Assembly (NCBI RefSeq): GCF_003014475.1
Contig: NZ_PYGJ01000001.1
Span: 124,001 to 188,000 of the forward strand
Source: Shimia abyssi
GTDB lineage: Bacteria > Pseudomonadota > Alphaproteobacteria > Rhodobacterales > Rhodobacteraceae
Reading direction: 5' to 3'
DNA: 64,000 nt
Positions 35,088 through 43,929 of the stretch are shown here, piece after piece. A program made the translations under genes and the position numbers. How positions within the stretch are numbered: position 1 is the stretch's first letter; each line of letters starts with the position of its first letter. The notes beneath the pieces are model-generated. The model saw only the letters and a list, made by a program, of their open reading frames with translations, had not been told where the DNA came from and made no database searches.

Positions 35088-35411
35088 TCAATGGTGCGCC
35101 GCGCACTTTTTACAAAACGGTGTATCTGGCAGAACCCGCAACCTTTCACGCGCTATCGGTTCCGCGCAAATGGTGCAAATGCCGTATTCTGACGCACGCA
35201 ACCGAGCTAGTGCCGCTTGAATACGCACAATCTCGTTCTGCCCGCTTTGCCCAAGCGTCTCCAATACCTCGTCGCCCTCTCGTTCAACCGCGGACTCTTC
35301 CCAGTCTTTCGACCGCGGCTGATCCAACTCGGCCTCGATGTCGTGCAAACGCCTGTCCAACTCACCGAGCCGTTTTAACAAAGCTCTTTTCTCAACGCTG
35401 AAATCGGTCAT
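35088..35411 (-). CDS. TraR/DksA-family zinc-finger protein
   Basis: 107 residues. Seen: two N-terminal helices (KRALLKRLGELDRRLHDIEAEL), the DksA-like segment EREGDEVLETLGQSGQNEI, and a four-cysteine zinc finger (CTICAEPI ... FCKKCAAHH). DksA-type proteins bind RNA polymerase through the secondary channel; short relatives like this one may do so without ppGpp. GGAG lies six bases before the chosen ATG; two other in-frame ATGs (35414 and 35423) are close. Divergent from the sulfur operon. Confidence 0.82.
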   Translation of the reverse strand: MTDFSVEKRALLKRLGELDRRLHDIEAELDQPRSKDWEESAVEREGDEVLETLGQSGQNEIVRIQAALARLRASEYGICTICAEPIARERLRVLPDTPFCKKCAAHH

Positions 35412-35512
35412 CATGTGCTCCATGCTCTGTGTCGATATAGTGTCACAAACACAGCAAATCTGCTTTGACGCATATCAATCGACCGTGACGCACGGCTGAA
35501 AATGAGGGTCTT

Positions 35513-35542
35513 GAAACATATGCGATTTTCAATATATGTTTC
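35513..35542. promoter_or_regulatory. 30-bp inverted repeat before the persulfide operon
   Basis: GAAACATAT (35513-35521) and ATATGTTTC (35534-35542) are perfectly complementary with a 12-base AT-rich spacer. The site lies 21 bases before the metallo-beta-lactamase start, where BigR/SqrR-type sulfide-responsive repressors bind in related bacteria. It is likely the operator of this operon. The regulator gene is not in the window. Confidence 0.55.
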
Positions 35543-35562
35543 CCATACGAGGAGCACTTGCC

Positions 35563-36426
35563 ATGACACCAGTTGTAACCGCCTTTTTTGACAGTTCTAC
35601 GAACACGATCTCTTTTGTGGTTCAGGATCCGGGCGGATCGTCCTGTGCGATCATCGACTCGGTACTGGACTTTGACTATGCATCCGGACGTACAGATACA
35701 AAATCCGCCGACGAAGTCGTCGAATTTGTACGCGCCAAGGAGCTCAAGGTAGAATGGCTGCTCGAAAGCCACGTGCATGCTGATCACCTGTCGGCGGCCC
35801 CCTATCTGCAAGAGCGACTAGGTGGCAAGATCGGTATCGGAGAAAAAATCACCGTCATTCAGGACACATTTGGCAAGGTCTTTAACGAAGGCACCGAATT
35901 TCAGCGTGACGGCTCGCAATTTGACCAGCTGTTTACCGAAGGGGACAGCCTGATGATTGGGCAAATGCGTTGCGATGTACTGCACACGCCGGGCCATACA
36001 CCAGCCTGCCTGACTTATGTCATCGGGGATGCGGCCTTTGTAGGTGACACACTGTTCATGCCTGATTTTGGCACAGCGCGCTGTGACTTTCCCGGTGGCT
36101 CGTCTGAAATGCTGTACATTTCGATCCAGAAGATCCTTTCACTGCCCGACGAAACCCGCATTTTTGTGGGACATGATTACAAGGCGCCCGGACGCGATGA
36201 ATACGCATGGGAAACCACCGTTGGCGAGCAAAAGGCGCGCAATGTGCATGTGGGTGGCGGTGCGAACAAGGATGAGTTTGTTGAAATGCGCGATGCGCGT
36301 GACGCGACGCTGGCCATGCCCAAGCTGATCATCCCATCCCTTCAGGTCAATATGCGCGCGGGTCAGATGCCGGAACCGGACGACGAAGGCGATGTCTTTC
36401 TTAAGGTGCCTCTCAACAAGCTCTGA
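35563..36426 (+). CDS. MBL-fold persulfide dioxygenase-like protein
   Basis: 287 residues from the ATG at 35563 (GAGGAG upstream). Metallo-beta-lactamase fold of the ETHE1/Blh group, which oxidises glutathione persulfide to sulfite. Seen: metal motif HVHADH (H70, H72, D74, H75), HTPGHTPAC, GDTLFMPDFGTARCDFPGG typical of ETHE1-like enzymes, and GHDY. Together with two YeeE/YedE transporters and a DUF442 sulfurtransferase downstream it forms a sulfide or sulfite detoxification operon. Confidence 0.88.
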   Translation: MTPVVTAFFDSSTNTISFVVQDPGGSSCAIIDSVLDFDYASGRTDTKSADEVVEFVRAKELKVEWLLESHVHADHLSAAPYLQERLGGKIGIGEKITVIQDTFGKVFNEGTEFQRDGSQFDQLFTEGDSLMIGQMRCDVLHTPGHTPACLTYVIGDAAFVGDTLFMPDFGTARCDFPGGSSEMLYISIQKILSLPDETRIFVGHDYKAPGRDEYAWETTVGEQKARNVHVGGGANKDEFVEMRDARDATLAMPKLIIPSLQVNMRAGQMPEPDDEGDVFLKVPLNKL

Positions 36427-36466
36427 AGGCGCGCGTCGTCTCAAAAAACCACAAGGAAACACGAAT

Positions 36467-36901
36467 ATGAATGCAATCCCGATTGATTGGATCCTGGGGC
36501 TGTGCGGCGGGCTGATGATTGGCCTGGGCGGCGCGGTTTTTCTGTTGGCCAATGGGCGCATCATGGGCGCCAGCGGCCTAATTGGCGGGCTGGTGGATGG
36601 CACCGGGCGCGGGAACACTGCCGAGCGCGTGGTTTTTCTTTTGGGTGTCTTTCTGCTGCCCGTTTTGCTGACGCCAGTCTTTCGCATTGACACCACCCAT
36701 GCCAGCCAAAACGTGATTGTGCTGATCGCTGCCGGTCTGCTCGTTGGCGTGGGCACGCGGCTGGCCAATGGATGTACATCCGGGCATGGCGTGTGCGGCA
36801 TGTCGCGCCTGTCGCTGCGCGGTTTTGTGGCTACAATTTTTTACATCATGGCGGGTGGTCTGACTGTCGTATTGTTCCGTCATATTCTGGGGGTGATCTG
36901 A
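36467..36901 (+). CDS. YeeE/YedE-family transporter, first half (PmpA-like)
   Basis: 144 residues, four membrane helices. Seen: the sulfur-transport motif ANGCTSGHGVCGMSRLS with the conserved cysteine pair, and FLLANGRIMGASGLIGGL. Short YeeE/YedE proteins act in pairs; they move thiosulfate or sulfur-containing groups across the inner membrane. AAGGAAA precedes the ATG, and the stop overlaps the start of the partner gene (TGATG). Confidence 0.85.
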   Translation: MNAIPIDWILGLCGGLMIGLGGAVFLLANGRIMGASGLIGGLVDGTGRGNTAERVVFLLGVFLLPVLLTPVFRIDTTHASQNVIVLIAAGLLVGVGTRLANGCTSGHGVCGMSRLSLRGFVATIFYIMAGGLTVVLFRHILGVI

Positions 36902-37335
36902 TGAAGCGCCTGTTTTTTGCCTTTCTCGCTGGTGGCTTATTTGGCGCAGGCTTGATGATTTCGGGTATGACCGACACCAGCAAGGTTCAGGGTTGGTTGG
37001 ATGTGTTTGGCAATTGGGATCCAACGCTCGCCTTTGTGATGGGGGGGGGCATCATGCCGATGGCGGCGGCCTGGGCCTACGCACGTGGGCGCAAACCCAT
37101 CATGGGCGGTACATTTCCCGCGCCGGCCGAACCAAAAGTTGGCCGCAACCTTGTGCTTGGATCGATCCTGTTTGGCATGGGATGGGGGCTTGCGGGCTTG
37201 TGTCCCGGTCCGGCGGTCGCGTCTCTCAGCTATGGGGGCTGGCCGCATTGGTTATTTCTGGCGGCAATGCTACTAGGGTTCGCCGCCGCGCCTTTCGTGC
37301 GGACACAACTGGACAGCGCCGTGCCCGCCGAGTAA
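36901..37335 (+). CDS. YeeE/YedE-family transporter, second half (PmpB-like)
   Basis: 144 residues, four membrane helices. Seen: FAFLAGGLFGAGLMISGMTD at the start and WGLAGLCPGPAVASLS with the conserved cysteine. It is the partner of the preceding gene, and both halves together equal a full-length YeeE. The start ATG overlaps the stop of the first half. Confidence 0.85.
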   Translation: MKRLFFAFLAGGLFGAGLMISGMTDTSKVQGWLDVFGNWDPTLAFVMGGGIMPMAAAWAYARGRKPIMGGTFPAPAEPKVGRNLVLGSILFGMGWGLAGLCPGPAVASLSYGGWPHWLFLAAMLLGFAAAPFVRTQLDSAVPAE

Positions 37336-37344
37336 TCAATACCT

Positions 37345-37773
37345 ATGGATATTCGCCAGATCACCCCCCGCTATTTCGTCGCGCCTCAGATCGAGGCGTC
37401 GGACATGTCCGCCCTAGCCGAAGCCGGTTTCACTGCGGTCATCAACAACCGCCCCGACACCGAGATTGGGCCGGACCATCACAGTGATGTCATGCGTCAG
37501 GCCGCCGAAGCCGCCGGCTTGAAATACGTCGTCAACCCGCTGACCATGGACTCCATGACCCCCGACCGACAGGCACTTCAGCGCGAGACGCTGGACACGT
37601 GCGAGGACAAGGTCCTGGCTTATTGCCGCTCTGGCACGCGCAGCACAATCTGCTGGGCGTTGTCCGTGGCACCTGACATGGACACCAATGATATTGTCGA
37701 GGCGGCGGCCAATGGTGGGTATGACCTGAACGGTCTTGCCCCCACCCTACGCGCCATCGCCGAGCGCGACTGA
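37345..37773 (+). CDS. DUF442 (TIGR01244) sulfurtransferase/phosphatase-like protein
   Basis: 142 residues. Tyrosine-phosphatase-like fold with the loop YCRSGTRS, C94 and R99 (C-x4-R spacing, rhodanese-like sulfur carrier). In BigR-regulated Blh proteins this domain is fused in front of the MBL domain; here it is a separate gene of the same operon. GGTHL-like features are absent. It probably receives sulfane sulfur and hands it to the dioxygenase. Its end overlaps the convergent FliM/FliN-like gene by 27 bases. Confidence 0.82.
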   Translation: MDIRQITPRYFVAPQIEASDMSALAEAGFTAVINNRPDTEIGPDHHSDVMRQAAEAAGLKYVVNPLTMDSMTPDRQALQRETLDTCEDKVLAYCRSGTRSTICWALSVAPDMDTNDIVEAAANGGYDLNGLAPTLRAIAERD

Positions 37774-38919
37774 ATTTGGCGGCGCCTCCTCGGATGGGGG
37801 CGCACCCAGATTGGCCAAAGCAGTTGGGTCGCCAATGTCGTCGGCGCTCAGCTGAATGAGATCATCGAGATCGCTGAAATCATCGTCGGCCAAGCCGGTC
37901 GGGTCATCCATTTCTTCGACGGGTGGCAACACCGCATCTAGCGCAGTTTCAGCCGCCAGCAACTCCTCCAGTTCCTGTTCACTCGAGACAGTAAGTGTTT
38001 CTTCGACAAAATTTGGCTCTTCTTCTGTCACGCGCGCCTTGGGCAGCCCCTTACCACGCAAACGGATCGCGCGCGTCCCGTCGACCTGCCCAACCTGAGC
38101 ACGCGCGATTTCGTGGCCCGATGCGGTTTCCAGCCGTGTGTCATGCAGCGCCCCTTTGGGGATGTGCAACACGTCCCCCACAGCCAGAGTCTGAAGCGTG
38201 GTTATCGGCACATTCACACGCGCCAATATGGCCTTTAGATCCGAAGTTGCCAGTTTCAGGTTGTCGGCAAAAGCCTTGGGATCGGCTTCAACGCTCCGCC
38301 CGTCCGCAGCCTCTTCCGGGGCGACTTTGCATTCCGGAAACCCAAACAGCATGACCCCGGACTTAGCCCCGCCCTCAAGTGCGATATGCAGCTCAAACAG
38401 GTGATATTCATGGGATGTCAGCGACAATGACAACGTGCGCGGCCCGGCCGTCATGGCGCCCATCCGATATGTCTGCAACCAATCCGGCGTATCGGGCTGG
38501 TCCAGCAACGCCGCGCGAAACCGGCTGAGAAGATCGTTGATAAATGGGGTAATCAGCGCCGCATCCACACGCGTTGGCAACCTGCCCGTCGCTTCACGCG
38601 CGACCACCTTGCCGATGGTCTGGAACTCGACCATGCCCGCCAGCACCTGTGCGTCAACCGAAAGCGCGCTTGGCTCTCCGTCGTCGCCCTCCAACACGGC
38701 CAACAGCGCCTCAGCGTTCAGGTTCTGCGACAGGTTTTCGTGCTGAACCACGCGACGGCGCACTTCGCGTACGTCGAGCACCATGCCCAAACCGGTTTCA
38801 CCGGCCTTCTCAATCGCAAGGCGCAACGCCTTTTCAGGCGGCATTGTGCGCGCCATATAGTCCTGGCGCCAGTCGCTGGCCTTGCGCCTGAGAATAGAAC
38901 CCTGTCCTGTATCGCTCAT
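37747..38919 (-). CDS. FliM/FliN-type (SpoA domain) flagellar motor switch-like protein
   Basis: 390 residues from the ATG at 38919. N-terminal two thirds resemble the FliM middle region (PEKALRLAIEKAGETGLGMVLDV, VDAALITPFINDLLSRF). A SpoA surface-presentation domain lies at about 235-305 (ARVNVPITTLQTLAVGDVLHIP), followed by an acidic tail (EEMDDPTGLADDDFSDLDDL). It is likely the FliM-like C-ring protein of Rhodobacteraceae, but no other flagellar gene is near. Starts at 38955 or 38931 are possible; none has a clear ribosome site. Confidence 0.7.
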   Translation of the reverse strand: MSDTGQGSILRRKASDWRQDYMARTMPPEKALRLAIEKAGETGLGMVLDVREVRRRVVQHENLSQNLNAEALLAVLEGDDGEPSALSVDAQVLAGMVEFQTIGKVVAREATGRLPTRVDAALITPFINDLLSRFRAALLDQPDTPDWLQTYRMGAMTAGPRTLSLSLTSHEYHLFELHIALEGGAKSGVMLFGFPECKVAPEEAADGRSVEADPKAFADNLKLATSDLKAILARVNVPITTLQTLAVGDVLHIPKGALHDTRLETASGHEIARAQVGQVDGTRAIRLRGKGLPKARVTEEEPNFVEETLTVSSEQELEELLAAETALDAVLPPVEEMDDPTGLADDDFSDLDDLIQLSADDIGDPTALANLGAPPSEEAPPNSVALGDGA

Positions 38920-39012
38920 TCTTCGCGTCACCATTGTGCGCACCGCAATCACCACGGCCCGTCCCTCTCACTTTATCAAGCAGAAGGTTACCAGAGGATT
39001 TATGTGGAGCGA

Positions 39013-41703
39013 TTACGAGGCCAAAGTGACGCGAGTCTCGGGCAGTGTCACGCGGAACGCACCCCCGCCCTGCCCCGGTAAATAGGCGATGTCCCCGCCA
39101 AGGCGCGACATAATCTCGCGACAGATCGCCAAGCCCAAACCGGCCCCATTGGCACGCTGTTCGCCAACACGCGAGAATTTCTCAAATATCACTGCCTGAT
39201 CATCTTTGGAAATCCCGGTGCCATTATCAACGAAATCCACGACCAAAGCGCCTTCGTGCACACCAACATCAATGGTCAACGACGGATAATCTGCATCGCA
39301 ATATTTTTGCGCGTTTCCAATCAGGTTGATAAAAACCTGGCTCAGGCGATCCAGATCGGTTGTGAGTGCGATATGCTCTTGCGTGCGGTGTCGCGTCACA
39401 TGGAGACGCTCGCTGCCATTGCCCGTCAGTGCCGCCGCCAGCGCATGATCCAAAATCGCAGCCAATTGCCCGGTTTGCACATTCAGCGTCACTTGACCAT
39501 TTTCCAACACGCTCAGATCCAACAGGTCATCCAACAGGCGTGTCAGACGTATAGCTTCGTTATGAATGATCGAAGAATACTTGATCTTGTCATCTTCACT
39601 CAGCTTTTCACTATCCCGCAGGATTTCCGAAAACGCGCGGATAGATGTCATGGGTGTGCGCAGCTCGTGACTGATCTGGCTCAGAAATGCGTCTTTCTGC
39701 TCCGATATCCGGGTCAGTTTTTCGTTGGCCTGTCGCAACTGGCGCGCGGTGCGGCTTAGTTCGTCTGACTGTGCCTCAAGCTGTGAGGAATATTCCATCA
39801 TCTGCGCGGTTTCATCGGCCACCGCCATCAGGTCTTCGACCGACACAGATGCACCGCCGACGATCTGCCCGATCATGGCATGCGCAGTTGCCGCCCCCAC
39901 CGAACCGGCCAATTCGCGCTCCAGCACTTGCAGGAAATCCGGGCTTGGCTCAGGCAACAGCCCACTGACACCTTGCCGGCGCGCCTCGCGCTCAAACAAT
40001 CGCTGTGCCTCACGTGCGCCCAGAATACGCTGGGCCATCACCATCAGATCTTCGCTCTGTGCAAGGCTCCCGCTCCAGCTTTGCGGGGTCGAGCTGTGTT
40101 CGTAGACATTCACAAACTGAGCGCCCTGCAACCGTTCCAGCGGAGACGGAAAGCCGATTAGTGAGGCAACAAAAAACGCCAGCGCATTGAGCGAGATCGA
40201 CCACAAGATCGCATGCACAAGCGGGTCCATCCCATCAATCCCGAAAAACGCCTGCGGACGCAGCCATGACAAGCCCAAAGGCCCCTGTGCCATGACGCTT
40301 TCGGAAATGAAAACCCCAGTGCCAAAACTGGGCAGAAGCAACGCGTACGCCCAAATGACAAACCCGACGGTCAATCCCGCAAATGCCCCCAGCCGGGTCG
40401 CCCCGCGCCAGAAGATACCGCCCAGCAACACCGGAAGGAACTGTGCCACCCCAGCAAACGAGATCAACCCGATCGAGGCCAGCGCCGTTCCTCCACCCGA
40501 CAGTCGGTAATAGAGATAGCCCAGCGTAACGACACCCGCGATGGAAATCCGGCGTGAAAGCAGCACGACATGGCGTACATCGCCCGACACGCTGGCCCCG
40601 CCCCCGGATGCGCTCAGCCAGATCGGCATAACGATATGGTTGGACACCATCGTCGACAACGCCAGCGCCGCAACAATCACCATTGATGTGGCACTGGAAA
40701 AGCCGCCGATGAAGGACAGCATCGCCAACCCATCATTACCGGTCGCCAAGGGGATGGTCAGCACAAAAAAGTCCGGGTTCGACCCGGCGGGCAACAGATC
40801 AAGACCAACCACCGCAATCGGCACGACAAACAGGCTGATCAACATCAGATACGCTGGAAAGGCCCACGCCGCTGTGCGCAAATGGCCTTCGTCTTCATTC
40901 TCGACCACCATCACCTGAAACATCCTTGGCAGGCACAAAAAGGCCGCCGCTGACAAAAAGATCAGCCCGGCCCAGCGGTCCCCGCGCATTTCCCAGTCGC
41001 CAATCTCGGATGAATCAATACGGTTCAGGATGTCGGAAACACCGCCACCCAGCCCCCAGACCACAAACGCACCAACCGCGAGCAGCGCGAACAATTTGAC
41101 CACGGCCTCAACGGCGATGGCCATGACCACCCCGTGATGGCGTTCGTTTGCGTCCAGATTTCGTGTACCAAACACAATGGTGAACAAGGCCAGCCCTGCC
41201 GCGATCAACAGCGCATTGCTCTCATGACTTTGCACATGAGAGTTCACATCATAAGCATCTGAAAACACACTAAAACTGACCGTGACCGATTGCAACTGAA
41301 GCGCGATATAGGGCGTGGTTCCGATCACGGCGAGGATGGTGACACCAATTGCCAGCAAGTTGGATTTTCCATAACGCGAGGAAATTAGGTCAGCAATGGA
41401 TGTCACCCGCTGGCTGCGCCCGATACGAACCAGTTTGCGTAATATCCACCACCAGCCCACCATCACCAGCGAAGGGCCAAGATAGATCGTCAGATACTCA
41501 AGCCCTGAGCGCGCGGCATAGCCAACCGCGCCGTAAAACGTCCACGCGGTGCAATAGATAGACAGTGACAAGGTGTAGATCAGGGGCGATCGCAGCCAGT
41601 TTGATCGTCCACGGATTGCGGCCCGCTCTGCCGCAAAGGCGACAACAAACAGAAAAGCCACGTAAATCAGACAGACCGCGACAAGCACGTTGAACGTGGC
41701 CAT
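39013..41703 (-). CDS. Sensor histidine kinase with SLC5 (sodium/solute symporter) domain, CrbS-like
   Basis: 896 residues. The first 540 are a 13-helix SSS-type transporter domain (SPLIYTLSLSIYCTAWTFYGAVG, SIADLISSRYGKS). Then a linker with a coiled coil (YSSQLEAQSDELSRTARQLRQ), a HisKA domain (FLSQISHELRTPMTSIRAFS, phospho-His at about 660) and an HATPase_c domain with N box (INLIGNAQKYCD), G1 (VDFVDNGTGIS) and G2 (GAGLGLAIC). This build is that of CrbS/MxtR sensors, which control acs and acetate use. Here it is followed upstream in the operon by a receiver gene and a small membrane protein, and lies near a second acs; acetate sensing is therefore the best guess. Confidence 0.85.
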   Translation of the reverse strand: MATFNVLVAVCLIYVAFLFVVAFAAERAAIRGRSNWLRSPLIYTLSLSIYCTAWTFYGAVGYAARSGLEYLTIYLGPSLVMVGWWWILRKLVRIGRSQRVTSIADLISSRYGKSNLLAIGVTILAVIGTTPYIALQLQSVTVSFSVFSDAYDVNSHVQSHESNALLIAAGLALFTIVFGTRNLDANERHHGVVMAIAVEAVVKLFALLAVGAFVVWGLGGGVSDILNRIDSSEIGDWEMRGDRWAGLIFLSAAAFLCLPRMFQVMVVENEDEGHLRTAAWAFPAYLMLISLFVVPIAVVGLDLLPAGSNPDFFVLTIPLATGNDGLAMLSFIGGFSSATSMVIVAALALSTMVSNHIVMPIWLSASGGGASVSGDVRHVVLLSRRISIAGVVTLGYLYYRLSGGGTALASIGLISFAGVAQFLPVLLGGIFWRGATRLGAFAGLTVGFVIWAYALLLPSFGTGVFISESVMAQGPLGLSWLRPQAFFGIDGMDPLVHAILWSISLNALAFFVASLIGFPSPLERLQGAQFVNVYEHSSTPQSWSGSLAQSEDLMVMAQRILGAREAQRLFEREARRQGVSGLLPEPSPDFLQVLERELAGSVGAATAHAMIGQIVGGASVSVEDLMAVADETAQMMEYSSQLEAQSDELSRTARQLRQANEKLTRISEQKDAFLSQISHELRTPMTSIRAFSEILRDSEKLSEDDKIKYSSIIHNEAIRLTRLLDDLLDLSVLENGQVTLNVQTGQLAAILDHALAAALTGNGSERLHVTRHRTQEHIALTTDLDRLSQVFINLIGNAQKYCDADYPSLTIDVGVHEGALVVDFVDNGTGISKDDQAVIFEKFSRVGEQRANGAGLGLAICREIMSRLGGDIAYLPGQGGGAFRVTLPETRVTLAS

Positions 41704-41969
41704 TACCGGTCCTCCTGTTCCTCACCCAAACCCGCCCGCGACAGGATGCGTGCCAAAACAGCGCCCAGTACAACCATGACCAGCCATACGGTAAACACAT
41801 AGACGATAGCATTTGACGTTGAAACCACGTCTTCCGTGCCGCTGGGCCACAAGAGCGGCACCGCCCAAAGCACCGCACCAATCAGGGGCAGTACGCGAAC
41901 CACGTCCACCAAACGGCGCCGGCGATAGCTCTGGCGCTCAAGGAATAAAGAGGTGCGGCGTTCGTTCAC
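41703..41969 (-). CDS. 88-residue membrane protein between receiver and sensor kinase
   Basis: Two membrane helices (DVVRVLPLIGAVLWAVPLLW and NAIVYVFTVWLVMVVLGAVLARIL) with a basic N-terminus (RQSYRRRRLVD). Stop and kinase start overlap by one base (TAATG); the start overlaps the receiver stop by four bases (ATGA). Size and topology match small subunits such as DUF4212 that pair with SSS permeases, so I infer it is the small partner of the sensor's transporter-like domain. Confidence 0.7.
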   Translation of the reverse strand: MNERRTSLFLERQSYRRRRLVDVVRVLPLIGAVLWAVPLLWPSGTEDVVSTSNAIVYVFTVWLVMVVLGAVLARILSRAGLGEEQEDR

Positions 41970-42334
41970 TCTGTCACCAGCTCTCGCACCACCTCCAGCA
42001 CTTCGGCATTCGAGAAAGGCTTGGTCATGAACCGGCTTGCGCCCGCCCGTTCGGCCATTTCGCGATCTTTTACCTGCCCTCGCGCGGTCAGCATTAGAAC
42101 CGGCAATGACCGGGTCTGATCACCTTCGCGCAGTTCACGCAGAATGTCATACCCGCTTTTGCCAGGCAGCATTACATCAAGGATCACCAGATCCGGCAAT
42201 TGGGTCTGCACCACGCCAACCGCGTCGTGCCCATTTGAATGTGTCGCAACCGACCATCCATCGCGCGACAGAATAAAACTGATCGCTTCGATAATGTTTG
42301 GTTCGTCTTCTATCAGAAGAACGTTCTTCTCCAT
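41966..42334 (-). CDS. Stand-alone response-regulator receiver
   Basis: 122 residues: one CheY-like receiver and nothing else. Seen: acidic pair LLIEDEP, phosphorylation site VILDVMLPG (D53), LMLTARG and MTKPFS with the conserved Thr and Lys. CrbR/ErdR regulators have a LuxR-type DNA-binding domain; this one does not, so its output must go through another protein, perhaps the ScfR-type regulator upstream. I chose the ATG at 42334; GGGAGA lies upstream. Confidence 0.85.
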   Translation of the reverse strand: MEKNVLLIEDEPNIIEAISFILSRDGWSVATHSNGHDAVGVVQTQLPDLVILDVMLPGKSGYDILRELREGDQTRSLPVLMLTARGQVKDREMAERAGASRFMTKPFSNAEVLEVVRELVTE

Positions 42335-42408
42335 GCAGTCTCCCTTTCCTGCACGCCCGTCATATTCGACTTGTGCTATTCTTAGCGCCGCGCTGCGAAA
42401 TGCCAAGG

Positions 42409-43710
42409 TCAAATACCGTCGACCAACAGGGATGGCTCTCGCCGCCCCTCGCAACTCAAACTTGGACAGACCCGGCAACTTGACCCAACCTCGCGGCCCG
42501 GTGCGGATGGCCCGTCAACCGGCACGATCAACATGTAGCTGTGATAGAGCGGATCCACATTGACTTCGATCATCCCCACCGCCTCAGTCACGGCAAAGCA
42601 GTCAAACTGGCGCGCATCCCGACCGGTAACCGTCACCCGCTGATGCAGAGGGCGCATGGGGCGAGACAGAGCCTGAAACAAAGGCCATTTCGGACAGGCC
42701 GCCGAAAACCTTGGCACCGGGAACCCTTCGACCGGTTTGCGCAACATCAGGGTGCCCGACCCGTCGCACATTACCAACCCGAATGGCATTGGCATCACCT
42801 CGTCCGAGACCACCGCAAGACGGCGCAACACTGCCGGCAGGCTGGCGCCAAAGCTGCGCGACAACGCCACCGGATCCAATGGTCCAGCGCCCAGCGCCGC
42901 ACGCAAGGCATTGACTGGCATCACTTGTGCATCATCGCGAAACTGGCGCAACGCAGAGCTGGCCAAATCACGCGATGCATTTGACGTCAGCGCCTCTTGC
43001 GCCTCGACAAAGTCCCGTACGCCGTCATCTGACGCGGCTTCCAACGCCTCAAAACGGAACGCGTTCGCCGTGAGCATTGCTTCGACCTCTTCTTGCGGCA
43101 AGGTCAGGCTGGCACCTGCATCACCGGCCCCGTCCAGATACGCCACAAGGCGCTGTGAACTTTCGGCAAGGCGCTGGCTGTCTTCGTTGATATTGCGGTG
43201 AAACCTGTTGCGCCATTCCGGCTCAATCTCTTTGGTGTCGGCCAAAATACCCGCAGTCGAACGGATTGCCGTGACCATGGTCAGCATTTCGTGCATCGAC
43301 GTAGCCAGATGCGGATCATGCGTCAAGCGATCGGTCAACGTTGCAGCGGTGTGCTCTAGACTTTGCAAACGGCGATGCTGGTCGGCAATCAATGCCGCCC
43401 AGCCGGGAAAGCGCCCGGCAAATTCGTCAATCCGGTCCAGCTCCTGCCCGCTTGCATTTGCGTCCGCCGCCGCCTCGCGCAGTGTGGCTATCAGCGCTGC
43501 CTCAGCGCCTTCCGAAAGCAGCGAGGCTTCGACATTGAGAACCTGCGCTATATCAACAAGCAACTTACCGCCGATTCTACGCCGGTTATGTTCGATCAGG
43601 TTGAGATACGAAGCGGAAATACCCACCTCGCGTGCAAGCTCGGCTTGACGCATACCGACAATCACCCGCCGTTCGCGGATTCGGCTACCTGTTAAAGTGT
43701 CGCGCGCCAT
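42409..43710 (-). CDS. XRE-family short-chain acyl-CoA regulator (ScfR/PccR/RamB type)
   Basis: 433 residues from the ATG at 43710 (GGGGGAG eight bases upstream). N-terminal XRE helix-turn-helix (RRVIVGMRQAELAREVGISASYLNLIEHNRR), a long helical middle, and the DUF2083 C-terminal domain with the cysteine pattern ACPKWPLFQAL and SSCRVCPSLSCEGRREPS. This family binds short-chain acyl-CoAs and activates acetate, propionate or glyoxylate genes. It lies between the acetate-type sensor unit and a transporter with acs, so these are probable targets. Confidence 0.88.
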   Translation of the reverse strand: MARDTLTGSRIRERRVIVGMRQAELAREVGISASYLNLIEHNRRRIGGKLLVDIAQVLNVEASLLSEGAEAALIATLREAAADANASGQELDRIDEFAGRFPGWAALIADQHRRLQSLEHTAATLTDRLTHDPHLATSMHEMLTMVTAIRSTAGILADTKEIEPEWRNRFHRNINEDSQRLAESSQRLVAYLDGAGDAGASLTLPQEEVEAMLTANAFRFEALEAASDDGVRDFVEAQEALTSNASRDLASSALRQFRDDAQVMPVNALRAALGAGPLDPVALSRSFGASLPAVLRRLAVVSDEVMPMPFGLVMCDGSGTLMLRKPVEGFPVPRFSAACPKWPLFQALSRPMRPLHQRVTVTGRDARQFDCFAVTEAVGMIEVNVDPLYHSYMLIVPVDGPSAPGREVGSSCRVCPSLSCEGRREPSLLVDGI

Positions 43711-43760
43711 GGGCAATTCTCCCCCAATTTCAAAGCCTTTCTGCACTGCGGAAAAACTTC

Positions 43761-43874
43761 TTTACAAATGTTGCAATTGCACTGCCAATTACTTTACAAA
43801 AAAATCGTTTCAATGAAAGCAGTTGTTGCGGGTTTTTACATAACGCCCCGATAATGGTTTTGCACAATGGTGCA
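43761..43874. promoter_or_regulatory. Divergent control region of scfR-like gene and ABC operon
   Basis: TTTACA occurs at 43761-43766 and 43793-43798, starting 32 bp apart as in the acs1 promoter region, with ATGTTGCAATTGC (43768-43780) between them. TGCACAATGGTGCA (43861-43874) is a separate short inverted repeat. These are candidate binding sites for the adjacent regulator, by inference. Confidence 0.4.
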
Positions 43875-43929
43875 TTGCGTGCGGGGTAAGAGGAGACCTT
43901 TCACGCCTTTCAAAAAACGGGAGGATTAC

